A program made the translations under genes and the position numbers. From assembly GCF_006716675.1 (NCBI RefSeq), contig NZ_VFPM01000003.1:1-64000 (forward strand): 64,000 bases of DNA. The letters are read 5' to 3'. Source of the DNA: Humibacillus xanthopallidus. Its GTDB lineage: Bacteria > Actinomycetota > Actinomycetes > Actinomycetales > Dermatophilaceae. The notes under the pieces are model-generated. The model was not told where the DNA came from. It saw only the letters and a list, made by a program, of their open reading frames with translations, and searched no databases. The first letter of the stretch is position 1; the number at the start of each line of letters is the position of its first letter. Positions 41,586 through 50,651 of the stretch are shown in pieces.

Positions 41586-42908
41586 ATGCCCAGCCGTTCC
41601 ACCCTGTCGGACACCCCCGACGTGCCCGTTGTCCCCATCCGGCCGAGCCGCCGCGCGCTACTCGCTTCTGCGGCCGCCGGCACGGCTCTCGCCGGGCTCG
41701 CCGGTGTCTCGGGAGCCGGTGCCGCCCGCGCCGCAGACACGAGCAAGAAGGCCGACCCTGCACGGCACGTCGCCTTCACCTCGTGGTCGGGGGCGGAGCT
41801 CGCTGTCGGGCCCTTCGACTCGACCGTCGACTACGTCGACCCGCACGCCCCCTCGGGCGCACCGGTGACCTACGACGTCGCGACGTGGACCTCCCCGGTC
41901 GTGACCCCTGGCTTCGGCCTCACCGAGCTGGTCGCGTCGTGGAACGCCGCCACGCCGGGCGGGTCGTGGATCGAGATCCGGGTGCGAGGCACGAGCGCGG
42001 GCACGCTGACCAAGGACTACGTGCTCGGTCGCTGGTGCGCCGAAGACCCGGCCGACGGCGGCGGCATCCACCGCACCTCCCTCGCCGGCCAGGGCGACAC
42101 CGTCGCCACGGTCTACACCGACACGCTGGCGACGCGGACCGGCTACACCCTGACCGACTGGCAGCTCGAGGTGCGCCTCCTGCGCCCGCACGGCACGACG
42201 CACGAGCCGACCCTGTCGGCCGTCGGGGCGATGGCCTCTGCCCTGCCCGACACGAAGAAGGTGCCACGCAGCCCCAACGGGCCGGCCTGCGGCATGGAGC
42301 TGCCCGTGCCGGCCTACTCGCAGGAGGTGCACGTCGGCCACTACCCGCAGTGGGACAACGGGGGAGAGGCCTGGTGCTCGCCGACCTCCACCGCGATGGT
42401 CGTCGACTTCTGGGGCGCCGGTCCCACGGCCGCGGAGACGGCGTGGGTCACGCCGCCCGTCGACCCACAGGTCGACTTCACGGCCCGCAACGTCTTCGAC
42501 TACACCTACGACGGCGCGGGCAACTGGCCCTTCAACACCGCCTACGCCGCGACGCGCCCGGGGCTGCGGGGTTTCGTCACCCGACTGCGCAGCCTCACCG
42601 AGGCCGAGGCCTTCATCGCCGCAGGCATCCCGCTCGTCGTGTCGGTCTCGTTCAGCAAGGGCGAGCTCCAGGGGGCTGGCTACAGCACGAACGGCCACCT
42701 CATGGTCATCCGCGGCTTCACCACCGCTGGCGACGTCATCGCGAACGACCCCGCGTCGCACCTCATCGCCCACGACACGCAGGTGCGGGTCGTCTACGAC
42801 CGTGAGCAGTTCGAGAACGTCTGGGTGCCCCACAGTGGTGGCATCGCCTACGTCATCGCGCCCGCCGGCCACCCCCTGCCGCCGGCTCCCGCCGAGGCCA
42901 ACTGGTAG
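41586..42908 (+). CDS. C39-like papain-fold peptidase family protein, Tat-exported paralogue
   Basis: 440-residue paralogue of the preceding protein. A twin-arginine signal is clear: PSRRALLASAAAGTALAGL then AGAARAA, so the protein is exported folded by the Tat system. The mature part has the same two-domain layout: VAFTSWSGAELAVG, YDVATWTSPVVTPGFGLTELVASWNAATPGGSW, then the peptidase-like domain with Cys264 in EAWCSPTSTAMVV, His371 in NGHLMVIRGF and the ANDPASHL aspartate. Long blocks are nearly identical to the cytosolic partner (PQWDNGG, AGNWxFNTAYAATR, TEAExFxAAGIPLVVSV). The pair therefore arose by duplication, with one copy staying inside and one going out. Start ATG 41586 is preceded by GCGAAAGG. 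Confidence 0.82.
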   Translation: MPSRSTLSDTPDVPVVPIRPSRRALLASAAAGTALAGLAGVSGAGAARAADTSKKADPARHVAFTSWSGAELAVGPFDSTVDYVDPHAPSGAPVTYDVATWTSPVVTPGFGLTELVASWNAATPGGSWIEIRVRGTSAGTLTKDYVLGRWCAEDPADGGGIHRTSLAGQGDTVATVYTDTLATRTGYTLTDWQLEVRLLRPHGTTHEPTLSAVGAMASALPDTKKVPRSPNGPACGMELPVPAYSQEVHVGHYPQWDNGGEAWCSPTSTAMVVDFWGAGPTAAETAWVTPPVDPQVDFTARNVFDYTYDGAGNWPFNTAYAATRPGLRGFVTRLRSLTEAEAFIAAGIPLVVSVSFSKGELQGAGYSTNGHLMVIRGFTTAGDVIANDPASHLIAHDTQVRVVYDREQFENVWVPHSGGIAYVIAPAGHPLPPAPAEANW

Positions 42909-42928
42909 GCCGGCCGGTCAGGTGGGGC

Positions 42929-43735
42929 TCACGGGACGAGGCCGGTGCGGGGGTCGCGGTCGGTGATGCAGTAGCGCGCCCCGGTCGGGTCGGCCAGCAC
43001 GGTCCAGCCGAGCGCGGGGTGCACCTGCTCGACGACGGCGCCGAGCCGCTCGTGCCGCCTCGTCTCGGCGCCCCGGTCGCTGCTCGCGAGGTCGAGGTGC
43101 GCGGTGACGACGTCGCGGGGGTCGTCACCCAGCCGCTGCAGCAGCAGCCGCAGCGGTATGCCGTCCGGCCGGGCCAGGTGGGCCAGCTCGGGGTGGGCGG
43201 CCGACGTGCGCAGTTCCCACCCGGTGAGGTCGGCCCAGAAGGTGCACTCGGTCGCGAAGGCATCCGCCGGGATGTCGAGGCACACCTGGTCGACCAGGCT
43301 CTCGTGGTCGCCGTCGTCGCCGGACCACCGCGACGGGCCCGGACGCTCGCGCAGCCGCTCGTGCACGAGGCAGAAAGTGAGGCCGCCGGGGGAGTGCAGC
43401 ACGACGTAGCCGTGCGGTGAGCGGTGCACGATGCGTCCGCCCAGTGACACCGCCGTCTCGGCAGCCGGCGTGATGTCGGCGGCGGTCGGCACGTGGACGT
43501 CGAGGTGGATCGACGGACGGTCCGGTGACGAGCCGTCGGGGCGGCGCACGGCGACGGTGCGCTGCACCTTGACGAAGGGGTCACCAGCGGGAGGTAGCAA
43601 TGTCATGAACTCCGCGTCCTCCCCACGAGCCGGCGAGACGGCATACCCCGTCACGGCGGACCAGAAGCGCGACCCTGCCCCGTGCCCGTCCGGCGGCAGG
43701 TCGAGGAAGGCGGTGAGCCACATGACCCGGATCAT
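42929..43735 (-). CDS. Two-domain VOC-family protein
   Basis: 268-residue protein with two VOC modules. The N-terminal module (residues about 8-120) has LTAFLDLPPDGHGAGSRFWSAVTGY, FMTLLPPAGDPFVKVQR, IHLDVHVP, AVSLGGRIVHR and GYVVLHSPGGLTFCLV; the C-terminal module (about 140-255) has VDQVCLDIPADAFATECTFWADLTGW, RLLLQRLG, VTAHLDLASSDRGAE, RHERLGA, GWTVLADPTGARYCITDRDP. The metal residues appear incomplete, so the domains may bind a ligand rather than metal. The ligand is unknown. The ATG at 43735 is chosen; a second methionine four codons in is possible. Confidence 0.82.
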   Translation of the reverse strand: MIRVMWLTAFLDLPPDGHGAGSRFWSAVTGYAVSPARGEDAEFMTLLPPAGDPFVKVQRTVAVRRPDGSSPDRPSIHLDVHVPTAADITPAAETAVSLGGRIVHRSPHGYVVLHSPGGLTFCLVHERLRERPGPSRWSGDDGDHESLVDQVCLDIPADAFATECTFWADLTGWELRTSAAHPELAHLARPDGIPLRLLLQRLGDDPRDVVTAHLDLASSDRGAETRRHERLGAVVEQVHPALGWTVLADPTGARYCITDRDPRTGLVP

Positions 43736-43766
43736 GGCCCGAGCGTAGGGGAGGCACACTGGAGCC

Positions 43767-44135
43767 ATGACTGCGCACACCCCACCCGGTTGGCCGAAGG
43801 GTGTGCCGCCGGCGCACACCCCCGGCTGGGAGGATCGCGCCGTGCTCTGGCTGCTCGACCAGTGCCCGCCCGACTACCGCGGGTATGCCGGGTGGCGGCG
43901 GCACCCGATCGCGCTCGCCTGGCTGGCCGGTCGGCACCTCGACGGGCAGGTCGTCGCCATGCGAGACGCGTGGCGGGAGGCGCGGGTGGCGGTCGGCCCG
44001 CACGTGCCGGCCGACGCGCTCGAGGAGATCCTCGGCGAGATCGAGGCCGAGGGGATGCGGCTGCGCGCGGCCTCCCGTTCCACGCACCTGCTCCACGAGG
44101 CGCTCCAGGGCAAGGTGTTCGCCCCCCGGCTGTGA
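43767..44135 (+). CDS. Conserved hypothetical protein
   Basis: 122-residue soluble protein. The N-terminus is proline-rich (PPGWPKGVPPAHTPGWEDRAVLWLLDQCPPDYRGY) and is followed by two predicted helices containing HPIALAWLAGRHLDGQVVAMRDAWREARVAV and ADALEEILGEIEAEGMRLRAASRSTHLLHEAL. Conserved tryptophans and histidines suggest a small structured domain. I do not recognise the family. GGAGCC lies close before the ATG at 43767. It is divergent from the two-domain VOC gene across 31 bp, so their promoters must overlap. Confidence 0.7.
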   Translation: MTAHTPPGWPKGVPPAHTPGWEDRAVLWLLDQCPPDYRGYAGWRRHPIALAWLAGRHLDGQVVAMRDAWREARVAVGPHVPADALEEILGEIEAEGMRLRAASRSTHLLHEALQGKVFAPRL

Positions 44136-44191
44136 CACCCGCGACAGCGCCTCGCCCTCGCGCACGTTTCCGTGACGGCGGGCGTTCACCC

Positions 44192-44197
44192 TAGACT
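44192..44197 (+). promoter_or_regulatory. Candidate -10 element of dxs
   Basis: TAGACT lies 35 bp before the GTG of dxs. A weak -35 (TTTCCG at 44167-44172) is 19 bp upstream. This is the only TAnnnT hexamer in the 97-bp gap. Confidence 0.4.
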
Positions 44198-44232
44198 CGA
44201 TCGACCCACCCGTAGCGAGAGGACGAGGCAGC

Positions 44233-46098
44233 GTGGCCCTGCTGGAGACCATCACGAGCCCTGCGGCGCTCAAGGCGCTCCCCGAGGACCAGCTGGCACC
44301 TCTGGCCGAGGAGATCCGCCAGTTCCTCGTCACCGAGGTCTCCAAGACCGGTGGCCACCTCGGGCCCAACCTCGGAGTCGTGGAGCTGACCATCGCGCTC
44401 CACCGAGTCTTCACCTCCCCGACCGACACGATCGTCTTCGACACGGGGCACCAGGCCTACGTGCACAAGCTGCTGACCGGGCGGCACGACTTCAGCAAGC
44501 TGAAGAAGCGCGGCGGCCTCTCCGGCTACCCGAGCCGCGCCGAGTCCGAGCACGACGTCGTCGAGAACTCGCACGCGTCGACGGCCCTCTCGTGGGCAGA
44601 CGGCATCGCGAAGGGACGCCGTCTGCGCGGCGAGACCGGGCGGCACACCGTCGCGGTCATCGGGGACGGCGCCCTCACCGGCGGCATGGCGTGGGAGGCG
44701 ATCAACAACATCGCCGTCGACAAGGACCTGCCGCTCGTCATCGTCGTCAACGACAACGAGCGCTCCTACGCCCCGACGATCGGCGGCCTCGCCGACCACC
44801 TCGCGACCCTGCGCACGACCCGTGGCTACGAGCGCTTCCTCGACTGGGGCAAGCGCTCGCTCGCGAAGACCCCCGTCGTCGGCGGTGCGATGTTCGAGAC
44901 CCTCCACGGCGTCAAGAAGGGCATCAAGGACATCGTCGCCCCGCAGGGCATGTTCGAGGACCTCGGCCTGAAGTACATCGGCCCGGTCGACGGCCACGAC
45001 GAGCCGGCTGTCGAGCGCGCCCTCGCCAAGGCACGCGACTTCGGCGCACCGGTCATCGTGCACGTCATCACCCAGAAGGGCCGCGGCTACCAGCCCGCCA
45101 TCGACGACGCGGCCGACCAGTTCCACGGCGTCGGCAAGTTCAACCCCGAGACCGGCCTGCCCTTCGAGGTCGCCGGGCGCATCTGGACCGACGAGTTCAA
45201 CGAGGAGATGGTGGCCATCGGGGCCGAGCGGCCCGACGTCGTCGCCATCACCGCGGCGATGCTCATCCCCGTCGGGCTCGACGGCTTCGCCGCCGCCTAC
45301 CCCGACCGCGTCTTCGACGTCGGCATCGCCGAGCAGCACGCCGTGACGATGGCCTCCGGCCTCGCGTATGCCGGCCTGCACCCCGTCGTCGCCGTCTACG
45401 CGACGTTCCTCAACCGGGCCTTCGACCAGGTGCTCATGGACTGCGCCCTCCACAAGGCCGGCGTGACGTTCGTGCTCGACCGGGCCGGCGTCACCGGCAG
45501 CGACGGCGCCTCGCACAACGGCATGTGGGACATGACGCTCACCTCGATCGTGCCGGGGCTGCGCCTCGCGGCGCCGCGTGACGGTGACCAGGTCAAGAAG
45601 CAGCTGCGCGAGGCCCTCGACGTCTCCGACGGCCCGACCGTCCTGCGCTTCCCCAAGGGCGACGTCGCGGACCCGCTCGTCGCCGTGCGCTCGGCCGGTG
45701 ACGTCGACGTGCTCTTCGAGAACGCCGGCGAGGACGTCGACCTGCTCGTCGTCGGCGTCGGGGCCTTCGCCGGCCTCGCGACGGAGACCGGGGAGAAGAT
45801 CGCCGCCCACGGCCGCACCGTCCGGGTCGTCGACCCGCGCTGGGTCGTGCCGGTGAGTGACGACGTGGTCGCGCTCGCCCGCCAGGCACGGGTCGTCGCC
45901 GTCGTCGAGGACAACCTCGTGAGCGGTGGCGTCGGGTCGGCGGTCACCCGTGCGCTCCGGGACGCCGAGGTCGAGGTGCCGGTGCACACCTACGGCATCC
46001 CCAAGCGCTTCCTCGAGCACGCGTCGCGGGGCCAGATCCTCGAGGACCTCGGACTCACCGCAGACCAGCTCGTCGCCGAGCTCGAGCCGCGCCTCTGA
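44233..46098 (+). CDS. dxs: 1-deoxy-D-xylulose-5-phosphate synthase
   Basis: 621-residue thiamine-diphosphate enzyme joining pyruvate and glyceraldehyde 3-phosphate, the first step of the MEP isoprenoid pathway. Visible motifs: [16 protein letters not shown], the TPP-binding [36 protein letters not shown], the catalytic-glutamate segment [37 protein letters not shown] and the C-terminal transketolase domain ([18 protein letters not shown]). The length is typical. The start is GTG 44233 with GAGAGGACGAGG upstream. It appears monocistronic, with a run of G/C hairpins after its stop. Confidence 0.95.
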   Translation: MALLETITSPAALKALPEDQLAPLAEEIRQFLVTEVSKTGGHLGPNLGVVELTIALHRVFTSPTDTIVFDTGHQAYVHKLLTGRHDFSKLKKRGGLSGYPSRAESEHDVVENSHASTALSWADGIAKGRRLRGETGRHTVAVIGDGALTGGMAWEAINNIAVDKDLPLVIVVNDNERSYAPTIGGLADHLATLRTTRGYERFLDWGKRSLAKTPVVGGAMFETLHGVKKGIKDIVAPQGMFEDLGLKYIGPVDGHDEPAVERALAKARDFGAPVIVHVITQKGRGYQPAIDDAADQFHGVGKFNPETGLPFEVAGRIWTDEFNEEMVAIGAERPDVVAITAAMLIPVGLDGFAAAYPDRVFDVGIAEQHAVTMASGLAYAGLHPVVAVYATFLNRAFDQVLMDCALHKAGVTFVLDRAGVTGSDGASHNGMWDMTLTSIVPGLRLAAPRDGDQVKKQLREALDVSDGPTVLRFPKGDVADPLVAVRSAGDVDVLFENAGEDVDLLVVGVGAFAGLATETGEKIAAHGRTVRVVDPRWVVPVSDDVVALARQARVVAVVEDNLVSGGVGSAVTRALRDAEVEVPVHTYGIPKRFLEHASRGQILEDLGLTADQLVAELEPRL

Positions 46099-46107
46099 CG
46101 GGAGGCC

Positions 46108-46148
46108 GGCGGCTCAGCGCCGCCCCTTCAGGGGCCCGGCCCGGGCCC
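46108..46148 (+). terminator. Cluster of overlapping GC hairpins after dxs
   Basis: Three stems are possible: GGCGGC/GCCGCC (46108-46124), GCCCC/GGGGC (46122-46135) and GGGCCCG/CGGGCCC (46132-46148). The first and second share bases and exclude each other. Likely terminator region of dxs. Confidence 0.55.
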
Positions 46149-46177
46149 GGCACAGGACGGCTGCCTACGATCGGGGG

Positions 46178-46495
46178 ATGCAGCTTCGAGACGCAGCAGA
46201 CGTGACGACGGCCCCCATCGCAGCCCTCGGGCTCGTCGGCGGCTACGTCGCCGCCCGCGAGACCGGCATCCGTCCCCTCGGGGGCGTCGTGCTCGCCGCA
46301 GCCGGGCTCTATGCCGGCCGCACGTGGGTCGCCACGGCCGGGGGAGCCGGCGCCGCCGGCCTTGCCGCTGTCTACCTCGGTGGTTTCGCGGCCTCGCACC
46401 CCCTCGCGAAGAAGGTCGGCGCCTGGCCCTCCGTCCTCGTCGTGGCGGCAGTCAGCGCCGCCGCCTCGTGGGTCGTCGCCGACCGCAGGCGCTGA
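46178..46495 (+). CDS. Small hydrophobic membrane protein
   Basis: 105-residue protein, almost wholly hydrophobic with about four short membrane segments (TAPIAALGLVGGYVAA, LGGVVLAAAGLYAG, AAGLAAVYLGGFAAS, WPSVLVVAAVSAAASWVVA) and ending in basic DRRR. It resembles small uncharacterised actinobacterial membrane proteins and has no recognisable functional motif. TACGAT at 46167-46172 is a possible -10 only six bases before the ATG, which suggests a leaderless transcript. It converges on the ECF sigma gene. Confidence 0.65.
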   Translation: MQLRDAADVTTAPIAALGLVGGYVAARETGIRPLGGVVLAAAGLYAGRTWVATAGGAGAAGLAAVYLGGFAASHPLAKKVGAWPSVLVVAAVSAAASWVVADRRR

Positions 46496-46501
46496 CAGCC
46501 C

Positions 46502-47473
46502 TCAGCTGTCTGGGCGGGCGCCACCCAGCCGGCGGATGAGGGCGCCCGCGTCACCGACCGGCCCGAGGTGGGCGAGCTTGTCGGGGTTGACGACCGCGCG
46601 GACGCCCGCGACCTGGCCGTCCCGGATGTCGAGGGCCCAGACCGCCAGCAGCCGGTCCTCGACGAGGAACATCGCGCCAGGATCGCCGTTGACCTCGGCG
46701 AGCCGGATCTCCATCTCGGGCAGGTGGCGCAGCGCGCGTAGCCAGTTGGTGAGCGTGTGAGCGACCCGGCTGCGGCCGTGCTGCGAGCGCGCGAGCGACG
46801 GCGCCTTGCCACCGCCGTCTCCGACCAGCTCGACGTCGTGGGCGAGGAGCGACTCGAGACCGGCGAGGTCGCCCGTCCGGGCTGCCGCGAAGAACCGGCT
46901 CGCCAGGTCGCTCTGTTGCGCCGGGGTCGTCGTGAAGCGTGGCCGGCGCTCCTCGACGTGGCGTCGGGCACGCACCGCGAGCTGGCGCACGTTTGCCTCG
47001 CCCTTGCCGACGATCGTCGCGACCTCGCCGTAGCCGTAGCCGAAGACATCGTGGAGCAGCAGCACCGCCCGCTGCTCCGGTGACAGGCTCTCGAGCAGCA
47101 CGAGCAGCGCCATGGAAAGCGCGTCGGCGGTCTCCGTCTGCCGAGCCGGGTCCTCGTCGGCGCCCCGGCCATCCGTGAGGATGGGCTCCGGCAGCCAGTC
47201 GCCGACGTAGCGCTCACGACGCACTCGCGCCGAGCGCAGCTCGTCCATGGCGAGCCGCGTGGTGACGGTGGCCGTGAACGCTCGCGGAGAGTCGATCTGC
47301 TCGCCCGCCTCGAGGGAACGGTGCACCCGGAGCAGTGCCTCCTGGACGACGTCCTCCGCCTCGGTGACGCTGCCGAGCATGCGGTACGCGATCCCGAAGG
47401 CCACGGGGCGCAGCGACGCCAGCAGCTGCTCCCGGTCGAGCGCTGCCGCGGGCACGCCACCCTCGGCGGTCAC
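46502..47473 (-). CDS. ECF41-family extracytoplasmic-function sigma factor (SigJ-like)
   Basis: 323-residue sigma factor with sigma2 (RPVAFGIAYRMLGSVTEAEDVVQEALLRVH), sigma4 (LESLSPEQRAVLLLHDVFGYGYGEVATIVGKGEANVRQLAVRARRHV) and a C-terminal SnoaL-like domain of about 120 residues. The three ECF41 signatures are present: WLPEP (residues 93-97) between sigma2 and sigma4, DGGGK (219-223) in the SnoaL-like domain, and NPDKL near residue 300. In ECF41 factors the C-terminal extension replaces an anti-sigma factor and modulates activity. The GTG overlaps the upstream epimerase stop (GTGA), so the two genes are one operon transcribed from the promoter at 48475-48501. Confidence 0.92.
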   Translation of the reverse strand: MTAEGGVPAAALDREQLLASLRPVAFGIAYRMLGSVTEAEDVVQEALLRVHRSLEAGEQIDSPRAFTATVTTRLAMDELRSARVRRERYVGDWLPEPILTDGRGADEDPARQTETADALSMALLVLLESLSPEQRAVLLLHDVFGYGYGEVATIVGKGEANVRQLAVRARRHVEERRPRFTTTPAQQSDLASRFFAAARTGDLAGLESLLAHDVELVGDGGGKAPSLARSQHGRSRVAHTLTNWLRALRHLPEMEIRLAEVNGDPGAMFLVEDRLLAVWALDIRDGQVAGVRAVVNPDKLAHLGPVGDAGALIRRLGGARPDS

Positions 47474-48435
47474 GCCGCCGCACCGCCCTCGGCGCGCACC
47501 TGCTCACCGAGCTCGCGGAAGCCGTCACGCCACGTGGCGTGCGCCGGGGTCCAGCCCAGACCGCGCCTCGCCTTGGCGTTCGACGCGCCCCGGAGCTCAG
47601 TCATCATCACCGTGCCAGTCTCGCCCGCCAGAAGCCGACCGACCAGCCGGGGAACGTGCATCGGCGCCTTGGCCCCCAGCGCCTCGGCGAGCACCGGCAG
47701 CCACGTCGCCACGCTCGCCGGCTCGTCGTCGACGACGTTGTAGACCCCCGGTGCGCCCTGCTCCACGGCGGCAACCGTCGCCTCAGCCGCGTCGGCGATG
47801 TGGACGAACGACCACACCCCGCCACCGTCCCCGACAACCGGGAACTTCCGCCGCCGGACGGCTTCGGTCTGCTCCCCGTCCGGGCCGAGCGAGGTGTGCG
47901 GGCCGTAGAAGCCTCCGTACCTCAGCACGAGACCCTCGGTCCACGACGCGGCGAGCACGCTGTCCTCGACGTGCCGGATCGCGGCCACGGTCTGCTCCAT
48001 GCCGGGCGGCGGTGCGGTGCCGAACGGGTCGTCCTCGGTCTTCACGGGGCCACCGACCCGGTCGTAGCCGGCGAAGAAGCTCTGGGCGACGAACCTCCTC
48101 ACGCCGGCCGCCCGGGCAGCCGACAGGAGGTGGTCGGTGCCCTCGGTCCGGAGCCGGTTGGTCTGGGCGAAGGCGCGGTCGAAGTGCCTCATGTCCATCG
48201 GCCCGATGGCGGTCAGCTGGTGCACGACCACCTCCGGGCGCGACTCGGCGACCACCCGCGCCACCTCCTCGGGGGCGAGGGCGTCAGCCACGACCGGGAC
48301 CGCCCCCAGACCACGCAGGAGCGCGTGCTTCGACTCGCTGCGTGTCATCCCGTGGACCTCGTGCCCGGCTGCCACCAGGCGGGGGACGAGCTGTCGGCCC
48401 ATGGCCCCCGTCGCACCTGCCACCAGAACCCTCAT
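47470..48435 (-). CDS. NAD-dependent epimerase/dehydratase family protein, ECF41-linked
   Basis: 321-residue extended-SDR protein. The Rossmann motif is VAGATGAMGRQLV (residues 4-16); GVRRFVAQSFFAGYD carries the catalytic-region serine, and LRYGGFYGPHTSLGPDG plus VWSFVHIADAAEATVAAVEQGAPGVYNVVDDEPASV are typical of the atypical/extended SDR group. Epimerase-like, oxidoreductase and carboxymuconolactone-decarboxylase genes ('COE' genes) are the known genomic and regulatory partners of ECF41 factors, so this is the probable target of the downstream sigma factor. ATG 48435 is preceded by GAGAAGGAGC. The substrate is unknown. Confidence 0.88.
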   Translation of the reverse strand: MRVLVAGATGAMGRQLVPRLVAAGHEVHGMTRSESKHALLRGLGAVPVVADALAPEEVARVVAESRPEVVVHQLTAIGPMDMRHFDRAFAQTNRLRTEGTDHLLSAARAAGVRRFVAQSFFAGYDRVGGPVKTEDDPFGTAPPPGMEQTVAAIRHVEDSVLAASWTEGLVLRYGGFYGPHTSLGPDGEQTEAVRRRKFPVVGDGGGVWSFVHIADAAEATVAAVEQGAPGVYNVVDDEPASVATWLPVLAEALGAKAPMHVPRLVGRLLAGETGTVMMTELRGASNAKARRGLGWTPAHATWRDGFRELGEQVRAEGGAAA

Positions 48436-48474
48436 CTCGCGCTCCTTCTCTCGTTGCCTGCGTACCCCCTTACA

Positions 48475-48501
48475 GACGAGACAGCTGCCGGTCTTGTGAC
48501 A
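48475..48501 (-). promoter_or_regulatory. ECF41-type promoter of the epimerase-sigma operon
   Basis: On the minus strand, TGTCACA (48501-48495) is separated by exactly 16 bases from CGTC (48478-48475). This matches the published ECF41 target consensus TGTCACA-N16-CGTC without a mismatch and lies 40 bp before the epimerase ATG. It implies that the sigma factor drives its own operon. Confidence 0.88.
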
Positions 48502-48627
48502 CCTCGGTGCATCAAGCTCTGGGCGTCCAGGGTGGCGGCGTGCCACATGCGGGCTCGGTCTTTGTGGTTCCGGCTCCCACCACGGTCTGCGGGAGGCTCA
48601 ACTACTTTCGCCGAAACGGTTGGGCGT

Positions 48628-48688
48628 CAACGAATCTCGTTGCAGCAAAGGCGCGAGCGCCCACCAGAGGTGGAGGACACCGGTGTCC
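48628..48688. promoter_or_regulatory. Three palindromes in front of and across the start of the ABC importer operon
   Basis: CAACGA-ATC-TCGTTG (48628-48642), CCACC-AGA-GGTGG (48661-48673) and the perfect 14-mer GGACACCGGTGTCC (48675-48688). The second contains part of the ribosome binding site and the third contains the GTG start codon of the binding-protein gene (48683-48685). They may be operators or may fold the ribosome-binding region of the mRNA. Confidence 0.55.
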
Positions 48689-49900
48689 AAGCGATGGAGC
48701 CTTGCGCTCGCGAGCGCACTGATCACCCTGTCGGTCGCGGCGTGTGGTTCGCCCGGCCAGCCCGGCGCCCCTGCGGGCGACGGAACGGCTGCCGCGTCCG
48801 GTGGCGCATCCGGGGGGCCGTTCAAGGTCGGGCTCGTCTACTCGAAGTCCGGGCCGCTCGCGACCTACGGCACGCAGTACCGCCAAGGCCTCACGGTCGG
48901 TATCGACTACGCGACCAAGGGCACGGGCGCCGTGGGCGGTCGGGCCATCACGATCACCGAGGCCGACGACGCAGGCGATCCCGCCAAGGCTGTCGCCTCG
49001 GCGACCGACCTCATCGGCCAGGGCAACACGATCATCGCCGGCTCCACGTCGTCGGGCGTGGCGCTCCAGGTCGCCCCGCTCGCCGAGGACAACAAGGTCC
49101 TCTTCATCTCGGGCCCGGCCGCAGCCGACGCCGTCACCGGCGCGAACAGGTACACCTTCCGCTCCGGTCGGCAGACCTACCAGGACGTCGCCACCGCAGG
49201 CTCGATGCTCGGCGACGTCAAGGGCAAGAAGGTCACCGTCCTGGCGCAGGACAGCGCCTTCGGCAAGGCCAACGTCGCGGCCGTCACCGCGGTGCTCGGC
49301 GCCAAGGGTGCGACGGTCGACTCCGTCGAAGTGCCCGCAGCCGCAACGGATCTCACGCCCTTCGCGACGAAGGTCAAGACTGCCGCCCCCGACCTGCTCT
49401 TCGTCGCCTGGGCAGGCGCCAACGCCACTGCGATGTGGACCACGCTCGGGCAGCAGGGGGTGTTCGAGACGACCAAGGTCGTCACCGGCCTCGACATCAA
49501 GCCCACGCACGCGCTCTTCGGCGAGGTCGGCACGAAGATCAACTTCCTGTCCCACTTCTTCGAGGGGGCGGCCGACAACGCCGCGTACCAGGCGCTCGAC
49601 AAGGGCCTCAAGGCCGAGGGCGGGGCGGTCGACCTCTTCACCAACGACGGCTTCGTCGCTGGCCAGATGATCGTCCACGCCCTCGAGGCGGGCGGCGACG
49701 TCGACTCCATGGTCTCGGCTCTCGAGGGCTGGAGCTTCGAGGGACCCAAGGGGCAGCTGACGATCCGGCCCGAGGACCACGCCCTCCTCCAGCCCATGTT
49801 CACCGCCTCGCTCGAGAAGGAGGGCAGCAACGTCGTGCCGCAGCTCGTCGACACGCTCTCGGCCGAGGCTGTGGCGCCTCCCGTCACCCCCTTCAAGTGA
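48683..49900 (+). CDS. Branched-chain-amino-acid-type ABC transporter, substrate-binding lipoprotein
   Basis: 405-residue periplasmic-binding-protein type 1 (Leu/Ile/Val family) receptor. The lipoprotein signal is SLALASALITLSVAACGS, with the lipobox cysteine anchoring it to the outer face of the membrane. A Gly/Ala/Ser-rich tether of about 25 residues leads to the binding domain: FKVGLVYSKSGPLATYGTQYRQGL, ITEADDAGDPAKAVASATDLIGQG, AGSTSSGVALQVAPLAEDNKVLFISGPAA. The ligand may be an amino acid, amide or aromatic acid; the motif set does not decide. First of six genes (48683-54292) coding a full importer plus a hydrolase. GTG 48683 has GGTGGAGG at 48669-48676. Confidence 0.9.
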   Translation: MSKRWSLALASALITLSVAACGSPGQPGAPAGDGTAAASGGASGGPFKVGLVYSKSGPLATYGTQYRQGLTVGIDYATKGTGAVGGRAITITEADDAGDPAKAVASATDLIGQGNTIIAGSTSSGVALQVAPLAEDNKVLFISGPAAADAVTGANRYTFRSGRQTYQDVATAGSMLGDVKGKKVTVLAQDSAFGKANVAAVTAVLGAKGATVDSVEVPAAATDLTPFATKVKTAAPDLLFVAWAGANATAMWTTLGQQGVFETTKVVTGLDIKPTHALFGEVGTKINFLSHFFEGAADNAAYQALDKGLKAEGGAVDLFTNDGFVAGQMIVHALEAGGDVDSMVSALEGWSFEGPKGQLTIRPEDHALLQPMFTASLEKEGSNVVPQLVDTLSAEAVAPPVTPFK

Positions 49901-49916
49901 CCGGCGGCGACGCGAC

Positions 49917-50647
<731 letters not shown>

Positions 50648-50651
<4 letters not shown>

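Noticed and set aside
44136..44232. Thiamine pyrophosphate riboswitch before dxs
   Set aside because: The gap is only 97 bp, a -10 candidate lies 35 bp before the start, and no CTGAGA or thi-box-like sequence is seen.
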